DNA from: Ruminococcus sp.
GTDB taxonomy: Bacteria > Bacillota > Clostridia > Oscillospirales > Acutalibacteraceae
DNA length: 5,283 bases
NCBI GenBank assembly: GCA_023667385.1
Contig: JAMPAE010000124.1
Span: forward strand, 1-5,283
Reading direction: 5' to 3'
A program made the position numbers and the translations under genes. The notes under the pieces are model-generated. The model had not been told where the DNA came from, ran no database searches, and worked only from the letters and a program-made list of their open reading frames with translations. This document shows positions 1 to 4,434 of the stretch, piece by piece (position 1 is the stretch's first letter; each line of letters starts with the position of its first letter).

Positions 1-172
1 AGTATAAATTGTTTGTAAACAGAAAAGAGTGCTTTGTATATTTATACAGAAATCGCCCGCTGATTTTATGCAGATTAAACAGTATTGCGGTAATTGACTT
101 GCACTGAGCAAAGCGAGAGAGGACATTTGACCAACCAATTCTTACATTTAACTGCCAATTTCAACATTACGA
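1..172. other. Non-coding left edge, no gene identified
   Basis: I see no credible gene here. Frame 3 is open from 3 to a TGA at 105-107 (34 codons, no start or ribosome site), so it could be the tail of a gene entering from the left, but its composition gives no support for that. An 8-bp inverted repeat (GTATAAAT at 2-9, ATTTATAC at 40-47) is AT-rich and has a 30-base loop, so it is not a clear terminator. TTGACT occurs at 94-99 but has no good -10 partner. Confidence 0.4.
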
Positions 173-200
173 TTGACTTTTGTTAAATAAACATTATAAT
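173..200 (+). promoter_or_regulatory. Strong promoter for small RNA candidate
   Basis: The -35 box TTGACT (173-178) and a perfect -10 box TATAAT (195-200) are separated by 16 bases. This matches the vegetative sigma-A consensus at 11 of 12 hexamer positions and predicts a transcription start near 206-208. No ribosome site or long reading frame follows before the terminator at 268-303. The promoter therefore most simply drives a short non-coding transcript, or a leader that is mostly terminated before the vanZ-like gene. Confidence 0.7.
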
Positions 201-206
201 ATCAAC

Positions 207-304
207 CGATGTTTATTGCTCGATATTATTTTATTGAAAGTCGAGCTCAATAACATCACCACACTCCAACAGGCAGGCTTATGTTACACAGCCTGCCTGT
301 TTTA
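207..304 (+). ncRNA. Candidate small RNA of about 95 nt
   Basis: This is defined by a strong promoter on its left and a strong intrinsic terminator on its right. The predicted RNA has three parts. A 5' hairpin has arms 213-223 and 241-253, 11 bp with a 2-nt bulge at 246-247 and a 17-nt loop. A 14-nt linker (254-267, CATCACCACACTCC) contains no G and should stay single-stranded. The terminator hairpin follows at 268-301. Hairpin, exposed C/A-rich linker and terminator is a layout typical of base-pairing regulatory RNAs, and the CACUCC end of the linker could pair with purine-rich ribosome sites. I do not recognise an RNA family. The vanZ-like gene has its own promoter beyond the terminator, which favours an independent RNA. 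The alternative is a leader or attenuator for that gene. A 14-codon frame (ATG 209 to TAA 251-253) exists but has no ribosome site. Confidence 0.55.
268..303 (+). terminator. Intrinsic terminator, 12-bp perfect stem
   Basis: AACAGGCAGGCT (268-279) pairs perfectly with AGCCTGCCTGTT (290-301) around a 10-nt loop, and the right arm runs into a short T tract (300-303). The stem is GC-rich in a GC-poor region. The T tract is short, so some read-through into the vanZ-like unit is possible. Confidence 0.8.
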
Positions 305-306
305 TG

Positions 307-335
307 TTGATATATTTTGCTTGATGTGGTAAAAT
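307..335 (+). promoter_or_regulatory. Promoter of the vanZ-like unit
   Basis: The -35 box TTGATA (307-312), a 17-base spacer and the -10 box TAAAAT (330-335) each match the sigma-A consensus at 5 of 6 positions. TGG directly before the -10 (327-329) supplies an extended -10 TGn element. The predicted start near 342 gives a leader of about 25 nt. The -35 begins three bases after the T tract of the preceding terminator, so the two transcription units are packed tightly. Confidence 0.65.
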
Positions 336-366
336 TAAATGAGTTTATAACCACAAAGGTGACAAA

Positions 367-894
367 ATGAATAAAACAAAATTTTTGCGAATCCTTATTG
401 CACTGCTGATTATCATTGACATGGCAGTGATTTTCAATTTCTCAAATCAAAGGGCTGCAAAGTCCGATCAAACAAGCTCATCGGTGATTGTGACGCTTGT
501 GAAAATGATACATTCAGATTTTGATTCATGGAGCGATGAGAGGCAGAACGAAACTGTTCAGTCATGGCAGTTTGTTGTCAGAAAAACGGCGCACATGACA
601 GAGTTTGCGTCGCTCGGTGTGCTGACCTGTGCTTTTGCGCTGACATTCGGGCTGAAGCTTAAAAATTTGCTTCTTGCGTTCATCTTTTCGGTTTTCTATG
701 CCGCAACGGATGAGTTTCACCAGCTTTTTGTTGATGGCAGGAGCGGGCAGGTGAGTGACGTATTAGTTGACAGCGCAGGCATATTCATTGGGATTTTGTG
801 CTTTACCGCTCTTACGCTGCTGATTGGAAAAATAAAGTTGACGGCAAAATCACAATGTGTTAAAATTTATTCATCGCAAAGAAAGGATTATTAG
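367..894 (+). CDS. VanZ-family membrane protein
   Basis: A 175-aa integral membrane protein of the VanZ-like family. VanZ itself is linked to low-level teicoplanin resistance; most family members in Clostridia have no assigned role. Residues 7-25 form a first membrane helix followed by the family's FxFSxQ-type motif (FNFSNQ, 23-28). The signature blocks are RKTAHMTEF (72-80) and DEFHQLFVDGRSG (115-127), followed by DVLVDSAG (131-138). Further hydrophobic helices cover about 82-95, 100-114 and 134-155. The segment between helix 1 and the RKxxH block (about 29-70) is polar and probably extracytoplasmic. The start ATG has an AAAGGTGA ribosome site at 355-362. It is the first gene of a two-gene unit, with one base between its TAG stop and the next GTG start. 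There is no van cluster around it, so a glycopeptide-resistance role should not be assumed. Confidence 0.9.
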   Translation: MNKTKFLRILIALLIIIDMAVIFNFSNQRAAKSDQTSSSVIVTLVKMIHSDFDSWSDERQNETVQSWQFVVRKTAHMTEFASLGVLTCAFALTFGLKLKNLLLAFIFSVFYAATDEFHQLFVDGRSGQVSDVLVDSAGIFIGILCFTALTLLIGKIKLTAKSQCVKIYSSQRKDY

Positions 895-910
895 TGTGAA
901 AAATCACACT
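893..910 (+). promoter_or_regulatory. Hairpin sequestering the GTG start of the next gene
   Basis: AGTGTGA (893-899) pairs perfectly with TCACACT (904-910) across an AAAA loop. The left arm contains the last two bases of the vanZ-like TAG stop (892-894) and the whole GTG start (896-898) of the following gene, while its AAAGGA ribosome site (882-887) stays outside the stem. A ribosome terminating on the upstream gene would open the stem. The layout suggests translational coupling; this is inferred from sequence only. Confidence 0.5.
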
Positions 911-1246
911 GTGGAAATTAAAATGGAAATTAACATAAATGTGCCGAACATGGACTGGCTGATTGGCGGCTCAAGAATCGGCGGAATCTATAACAGATAT
1001 TTCGGCTCGCTTGGCACGGACGGCGCAACCGGATTTTACGGCAAAAAAATCCTGAACTATACTGTTTGGCTTGAAAAGCTTGATGAGCAGGAAGTTCTCA
1101 AGGCGGCAGTATACCCCGGCATGAAAAGCTTTGATTGCACACCTGAGGATGACATTGAAACAGAGGTCTTTGAGCCGGAACAAAACAGCATACCAATCAT
1201 CAAAGCATGGCTCACAGAAAAAGCACGTGCATTTTTCGCTGAATGA
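896..1246 (+). CDS. Hypothetical protein, 116 aa, coupled to vanZ-like gene
   Basis: I do not recognise a family. The protein is soluble-looking, with no signal peptide or membrane helix. It has an aromatic, glycine-rich stretch at about residues 21-49 (including GGSRIGG and FYGKK), an acidic central region around residues 82-98 with the only cysteine, and a probable C-terminal helix ending in RAFFAE. I chose GTG at 896 because AAAGGA (882-887) lies 8 bases upstream. The longest frame begins at 857 inside the vanZ-like gene and has no clear ribosome site. An ATG at 923 (residue 10) has only a weak GTGGAAA upstream and would give 107 aa. Its tight position after the vanZ-like gene suggests shared transcription and perhaps a shared role. 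Confidence 0.7.
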   Translation: MKNHTVEIKMEININVPNMDWLIGGSRIGGIYNRYFGSLGTDGATGFYGKKILNYTVWLEKLDEQEVLKAAVYPGMKSFDCTPEDDIETEVFEPEQNSIPIIKAWLTEKARAFFAE

Positions 1247-1290
1247 TTTTTTCGGTATGCGCTTTGGCGTTGGAAAAATGAAAAAGTCAA

Positions 1291-1315
1291 CCTCCGCAGA
1301 GTAAGCCTGCGGAGG
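1291..1315. terminator. Bidirectional hairpin between convergent genes
   Basis: CCTCCGCAG (1291-1299) pairs perfectly with CTGCGGAGG (1307-1315) around a 7-nt loop. On the - strand the stem is followed by TTGAC and then runs of T, so it can end the zinc-ribbon transcript. On the + strand only ATTTG follows, so termination of the vanZ-like unit may be less efficient. It is the only strong hairpin between the two convergent genes. Confidence 0.65.
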
Positions 1316-1344
1316 ATTTGCATATATTGTGGAGTAATACAATA

Positions 1345-1740
1345 TTATTCCGAATCTATAACGTCTACTTCCGATAAACGGTATGTAGCCTTCCAGTGTA
1401 TGCCCATATCTTGAACACAAGCATATTTCTTACGTGGTTCTACTCGACCGCTAAAAGGATTTGTCCATTTTCCTAAATCAATAATGACAGTTGTTGGTTC
1501 CTGAATTTCAAAAATAGCCGTTTGTCCATGTTGACCTTCCCAAAGTATTTTACCATTACTTGTTTCTACTGTTGCTTTGCGGGAAGAGAATAATCCAACA
1601 GTTCCCAATTCAATATTTGGCATCTTTATCTTTACCTTTCCACCTGCCTGAATTTCTTCAATAGGACAGCCGCAATTGGGACAATATTTTGCCAAGCTTG
1701 ATATTTCTTTTTCACATTCAGGACATTTAATTAACGCCAT
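1345..1740 (-). CDS. Zinc-ribbon domain protein, 131 aa
   Basis: The N-terminus is a treble-clef/zinc-ribbon module with two CxxC knuckles: C6-P-E-C9 and C20-P-N-C23, 10 residues apart, which should bind one zinc ion. Residues 35-131 look like a beta-rich domain (alternating hydrophobic strands, ILWEGQHGQTAIFEI then VIIDLG) with no catalytic motif I can name. No membrane helix is present, so it is probably cytoplasmic. The ATG is preceded by GGGGGT (1747-1752), which can pair with the 16S tail if G-U pairs are allowed, at 6-base spacing. It is divergent from the XRE-type gene and is expressed from a perfect consensus promoter at 1857-1885, giving a leader of about 110 nt. Function is unknown; the position suggests control by the neighbouring regulator. 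Confidence 0.8.
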   Translation of the reverse strand: MALIKCPECEKEISSLAKYCPNCGCPIEEIQAGGKVKIKMPNIELGTVGLFSSRKATVETSNGKILWEGQHGQTAIFEIQEPTTVIIDLGKWTNPFSGRVEPRKKYACVQDMGIHWKATYRLSEVDVIDSE

Positions 1741-1851
1741 ACGAATACCCCCGTTTATTTTATATGAATGACAAATGCAGACTTATAAAATTATATATTA
1801 TAATAACTTTGCAGTATGATGATATTATATATACCATTAGTCACTCTAATG

Positions 1852-1871
1852 TTTACATTATATAATGTAAA
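1852..1871. promoter_or_regulatory. Perfect 20-bp palindrome, likely operator
   Basis: TTTACATTATATAATGTAAA reads identically on both strands. It covers the -10 of the zinc-ribbon promoter and lies just upstream of the XRE gene's -35. The TAATG half-site recurs at 1835-1839 (-), 1847-1851 (+) and 1917-1921 (-), in addition to the two copies within the palindrome. The obvious candidate ligand is the XRE-type protein encoded next door, but binding is inferred. Confidence 0.55.
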
Positions 1872-1885
1872 AGTCTATTTGTCAA
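1857..1885 (-). promoter_or_regulatory. Consensus promoter of the zinc-ribbon gene
   Basis: Read on the - strand, TTGACA (1885-1880), a 17-base spacer and TATAAT (1862-1857) match the sigma-A consensus at all 12 positions. Transcription should start near 1850. The -10 lies inside a perfect 20-bp palindrome (1852-1871), so a protein bound there would block the promoter. Such a strong promoter usually needs repression, which fits the divergent regulator gene. Confidence 0.75.
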
Positions 1886-1906
1886 TATACTTCAATGTAT
1901 TATTAT
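1879..1906 (+). promoter_or_regulatory. Promoter of the XRE-type gene
   Basis: TTGTCA (1879-1884), a 16-base spacer and TATTAT (1901-1906) each match the consensus at 5 of 6 positions. The start should lie near 1912, giving a leader of about 26 nt. Its -35 overlaps the oppositely directed -35 of the zinc-ribbon promoter (1880-1885). An 8-bp inverted repeat, TATCTAAT (1904-1911) and ATTAGATA (1918-1925), overlaps the -10 and start point and could serve autoregulation. Confidence 0.55.
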
Positions 1907-1938
1907 CTAATCAAAACATTAGATATTGTGAGGAAAGT

Positions 1939-2142
1939 ATGATTAGATTACGTGCGTTAGACTTGCTCAAAGAGAATGAAAAAAGCAAGTATTGGCTATA
2001 TATACAATTAGGTATGAGCTATCAGAACTTTAATAAAATGGTTAATAATGAAACAAAATCTATAAGATATGAGAACATTGAAACGATGTGCAGATTGTTT
2101 CAATGTACACCAAATGAATTGTTTGAAATAACAGATGAATAA
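1939..2142 (+). CDS. Small XRE/Cro-type HTH regulator, 67 aa
   Basis: A single-domain DNA-binding protein resembling the Cro/C1 HTH group of short regulators (HTH_26-like). Helices 2 and 3 lie at about residues 16-24 and 27-37 (recognition helix around SYQNFNKMVNN), followed by IRYENIETMCRLF and the family-typical C-terminal CTPNELFEI. There is no ligand or dimerisation domain beyond the HTH fold. I chose ATG 1939 because GAGGAA (1930-1935) sits just upstream and the protein then begins where HTH relatives do. An in-frame start at 1816 would add a 41-residue hydrophobic extension running through the promoter region, so I reject it. Codon use is AT-rich (many ATA, AGA, TTA), unlike lysS. It probably regulates itself and the divergent zinc-ribbon gene. 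The TAA stop overlaps the terminator stem. Confidence 0.85.
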   Translation: MIRLRALDLLKENEKSKYWLYIQLGMSYQNFNKMVNNETKSIRYENIETMCRLFQCTPNELFEITDE

Positions 2143-2176
2143 AAACAAGGTAGGGTAAAAACCTTACCTTGTTTTT
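2141..2176. terminator. Bidirectional terminator, 16-bp stem
   Basis: The arms 2141-2156 and 2161-2176 pair over 16 bp with one G-U wobble on the + strand transcript and an AAAA loop. Each arm ends in a five-base A or T run, so both strands have a T tract (GTTTTT). It separates the convergent XRE-type gene and lysS, and its first bases are part of the XRE TAA stop. Confidence 0.9.
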
Positions 2177-2192
2177 GTTATGATTATTTGTA

Positions 2193-3695
2193 TCAATCCA
2201 ATGACTTCATTGTCGGGAAGAGCAACACGTCTCTGATTGCTGCTGAGTCGGTCAGGAGCATAACCATTCTGTCGATGCCGAAGCCGATACCACCTGTTGG
2301 CGGCATACCGATTTCAAGTGCATTGAGGAAGTCCTCGTCAGTATGTTCTGCTTCATCGTCGCCTGCGGAGAATGCTTCTTCCTGAGCGGCAAATCTTTCT
2401 CTTTGGTCAATCGGGTCGTTAAGCTCTGAATAAGCATTTGCCATTTCCCAACCGTTGATGAAGAACTCGAAGCGTTCAACATAGTTGGGATCTTCGGGTT
2501 TCTTTTTGGTGAGCGGAGAAATCTCAATTGGGTGATCCATAACAAAAGTCGGCTGAATGAGATGCTCCTCAACAAATTCCTCGAAGAAAAGGCTGAGAAT
2601 TTCGCCCTTTTTGTGGCGCTGTTCAAATTCAACGTGATGTTCTTTTGCAAGGGCACGAGCCTGCTCCAAATCCTTAACTTCATTCCAGTCAATGCCGGTA
2701 TACTTCTTAACGGCGTCAACCATGGTGATTCTTTCAAACGGCTTTTCAAGGTCAATCTCAATGCCGTTATACATGATTTTTTCGCTGCCGCAAACTGTTT
2801 TTGCAAGATGTCTGTAAAGGTTTTCGGTAAGATCCATCATGCCGTGGTAATCAGTGTATGCCTGATATAATTCCATGAGTGTGAACTCGGGGTTGTGACG
2901 GGTATCAACACCCTCATTGCGGAAAACCCTGCCGATCTCATATACTCTTTCAAGACCGCCGACAATAAGGCGTTTCAGATATAATTCAAGGGAGATACGA
3001 AGCTTAACATCTTCATCCAATGAATTATAGTGAGTGATAAACGGACGTGCAGCAGCACCGCCTGCATTGTGAACAAGCATGGGAGTTTCAACTTCCATGA
3101 ATCCCTGACTGTCGAGATATGAACGGATTGTGCTGAGAATTTTTGAACGCTTGATAAAGGTTTCTTTAACATCCTCGTTCATGATGAGGTCGGTATATCT
3201 CTGACGGTATCTCGTGTCTGTGTTGGTGAGGCCGTGATGCTTTTCGGGTAAGATTTGAAGGCTTTTTGAAAGCAGTGTAACCTCAGTTGCATGAATAGAG
3301 ATTTCACCTGTTTTGGTTTTGAAAACTTCACCCTTAATGCCGATAATGTCGCCGATGTCGAACTTCTTGAAATCGGCATAAGAATCAGTGCCGATATTAT
3401 CTCTTGCAACATAGGCTTGGATGTTGCCTTTCAAATCCTGAACGTTGCAAAATGAAGCCTTACCCATAACACGCTTTAACATCATACGTCCGGCAACTGA
3501 AACAGTTTTGCCTTCCATCTCGTCAAAGTTGTCTTTTATGTCTGTGCTGTGATGAGTAACATCATATTTTGTGATTTGAAACGGGTCCTTGCCGTTTGCC
3601 TGTAAATCTGCCAGCTTGTCACGGCGAATTTTCAAAAGCTGGTTTATGTCCTGCGCATCCTTTTGAGAAGGTGCTGCCTTTTTTTCTTCTGACAT
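2193..3695 (-). CDS. lysS: Lysyl-tRNA synthetase, class II
   Basis: A 500-aa class IIb enzyme that charges tRNA-Lys with lysine using ATP, in the cytoplasm. The N-terminal anticodon-binding OB fold covers about 63-145 (VSVAGR then FCNVQD). The catalytic domain shows motif 1 near 191-206 (FMEVETPML), the GGAAARPF signature at 212-219, motif 2 at about 249-275 (RVYEIGRVFRNEG, then RHNPEFTLME) and motif 3 at 468-485 with GFGIDR (471-476). Length is normal for bacterial LysRS. The frame can be opened by a GTG at 3704, but GAAAGGA (3706-3712) would then be one base away. ATG 3695 gives a 10-base spacing from AGGA and is the better start. It is the second gene of a greA-lysS unit, 74 bases after the greA stop, with no separate promoter seen. 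Confidence 0.97.
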   Translation of the reverse strand: MSEEKKAAPSQKDAQDINQLLKIRRDKLADLQANGKDPFQITKYDVTHHSTDIKDNFDEMEGKTVSVAGRMMLKRVMGKASFCNVQDLKGNIQAYVARDNIGTDSYADFKKFDIGDIIGIKGEVFKTKTGEISIHATEVTLLSKSLQILPEKHHGLTNTDTRYRQRYTDLIMNEDVKETFIKRSKILSTIRSYLDSQGFMEVETPMLVHNAGGAAARPFITHYNSLDEDVKLRISLELYLKRLIVGGLERVYEIGRVFRNEGVDTRHNPEFTLMELYQAYTDYHGMMDLTENLYRHLAKTVCGSEKIMYNGIEIDLEKPFERITMVDAVKKYTGIDWNEVKDLEQARALAKEHHVEFEQRHKKGEILSLFFEEFVEEHLIQPTFVMDHPIEISPLTKKKPEDPNYVERFEFFINGWEMANAYSELNDPIDQRERFAAQEEAFSAGDDEAEHTDEDFLNALEIGMPPTGGIGFGIDRMVMLLTDSAAIRDVLLFPTMKSLD

Positions 3696-3733
3696 ATGAA
3701 ACACGTCCTTTCAAATATGTTTTCATTATCTAT

Positions 3734-3755
3734 TTAATCATCTCAAAATGATTAA
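3734..3755 (-). repeat. Hairpin in the greA-lysS spacer
   Basis: TTAATCAT (3734-3741) and ATGATTAA (3748-3755) form a perfect 8-bp, AT-rich inverted repeat with a 6-base loop. No T tract follows it in the direction of transcription, so it is not a standard terminator. It might mark RNA processing or tune lysS translation, or be incidental. Confidence 0.35.
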
Positions 3756-3769
3756 GGCGTTGTCGCTTT

Positions 3770-4252
3770 TTATCTTGAAATTTCGATGACTTCGTATTTA
3801 ATGATACCGTCCGGAGCTTCAACTTCAACAATTTCGCCAACCTTGTGACCGATGAGTGCCTTTGCAACCGGCGATTCATCACTGGTAAGATAATCTTCAC
3901 CCTTGTTTTTGGATGTTGATGTTGAATTGATGATCTGATATTTATAAATGTCACCGTATTCAATGTCTTTGATGGTTACTTTTGAACCCATCTGAATGAT
4001 GTCGGTGCTCAGTGAATCCTCGTCGATGACCTTAGCCATTGCGAGAATGTTTTCAATTTCGCTGATTCTTGCTTCAAGCTTGCCCTGGTCGTTACGAGCT
4101 TCGTCATATTCTGCGTTTTCTGACAAGTCGCCGAATGAAAGTGCAACCTGAATTTTTTCTTTAATCTCCTGACGGCCAACAACTCTGAGGTGTTCAAGTT
4201 CTTCCTCAAGCTCTTTTAAACCGGCTGTGGTAAGCAAAATTTCCTGTGCCAT
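3770..4252 (-). CDS. greA: Transcription elongation factor GreA
   Basis: A 160-aa cleavage factor that enters the RNA polymerase secondary channel and stimulates hydrolysis of backtracked RNA 3' ends. The N-terminal antiparallel coiled coil covers about 1-75 and carries the tip motif GDLSENAEYDEAR (41-53). D42 and E45 correspond to the acidic residues that hold the catalytic magnesium. The C-terminal FKBP-like domain (about 80-160) contains GSKVTI and the conserved SPVAKALIGHKVGE segment. Length is standard. The ATG has a strong GGAGG ribosome site (4261-4265) 8 bases upstream and sits about 40 nt after a consensus promoter. greA followed by lysS is a recurrent order in Bacillota, which supports both calls. 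Confidence 0.97.
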   Translation of the reverse strand: MAQEILLTTAGLKELEEELEHLRVVGRQEIKEKIQVALSFGDLSENAEYDEARNDQGKLEARISEIENILAMAKVIDEDSLSTDIIQMGSKVTIKDIEYGDIYKYQIINSTSTSKNKGEDYLTSDESPVAKALIGHKVGEIVEVEAPDGIIKYEVIEISR

Positions 4253-4296
4253 GATATAATCCTCCAGTAAAAAAATTACTTAAAATGTTTCTCTCT

Positions 4297-4325
4297 ATTA
4301 TATAAAATATTAACCTAAGTGTCAA
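4297..4325 (-). promoter_or_regulatory. Perfect consensus promoter of greA-lysS
   Basis: On the - strand, TTGACA (4325-4320), a 17-base spacer and TATAAT (4302-4297) match sigma-A at all 12 positions. Transcription should start near 4290, giving a leader of about 38 nt. This suits high constitutive expression of housekeeping genes. Confidence 0.85.
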
Positions 4326-4381
4326 TAGACAGATGTGTTAATATTTCGGTAATTCAAGCAAATTTACTCGGCACTTTTACT

Positions 4382-4396
4382 GTATAATCATTATAT
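4382..4396. promoter_or_regulatory. PerR-box-like palindrome
   Basis: The core TATAAT-C-ATTATA (4383-4395) is a perfect 6-1-6 inverted repeat. Against the known Bacillus PerR box TTATAATnATTATAA it matches all but the two outermost bases. It lies about 90 bases upstream of the predicted greA transcription start and just downstream of the kinase-like gene. A weak - strand promoter (TTGAGT 4416-4411, 15-base spacer, TATAAT 4395-4390) overlaps it. Binding by PerR or a relative is inferred. Confidence 0.35.
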
Positions 4397-4434
4397 AAAG
4401 CTTTTTCCACACTCAACTTCTTTTTTAATTCGCC

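Noticed and set aside
209..253. A 14-codon reading frame (ATG 209 to TAA 251-253) within the small-RNA interval, possibly a leader peptide
   Set aside because: It starts only about two bases after the predicted transcription start, has no ribosome site, and has no run of a single amino-acid codon typical of attenuation peptides. A leaderless peptide cannot be ruled out.
367..894. Glycopeptide-resistance function for the VanZ-like gene
   Set aside because: Only the family fold is supported. No vanH, vanA, vanX or regulator genes are nearby, and most family members occur outside resistance clusters.
1331..1351. Inverted repeat GGAGTAATA and TATTATTCC next to the zinc-ribbon stop as an extra terminator
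   Set aside because: It has a 3-base loop and one wobble on the + strand or a mismatch on the - strand, and no T tract on either side. The hairpin at 1291-1315 is a much better terminator.
971..1420. A 149-aa open frame on the - strand
   Set aside because: It lies antisense to the 116-aa gene and the terminator, overlaps the end of the zinc-ribbon gene in another frame, has no ribosome site or recognisable domain, and would read through a strong hairpin.
1816..1938. A 41-residue hydrophobic extension that would make the XRE-type regulator a membrane-anchored protein
   Set aside because: No ribosome site precedes ATG 1816, and the extension coincides with the shared promoter and palindrome. 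ATG 1939 has a good GAGGAA site and fits the length of HTH relatives.
2252..2806. Long open frames overlapping lysS on both strands (for example 184 aa on the - strand and 112 aa at 2532-2870 on the + strand)
   Set aside because: They are out-of-frame or antisense shadows of the unambiguous lysS gene and have no plausible start signals or domains.
3696..3704. GTG at 3704 as the lysS start
   Set aside because: The only ribosome site (GAAAGGA, 3706-3712) would be one base from this codon. ATG 3695 has workable spacing.
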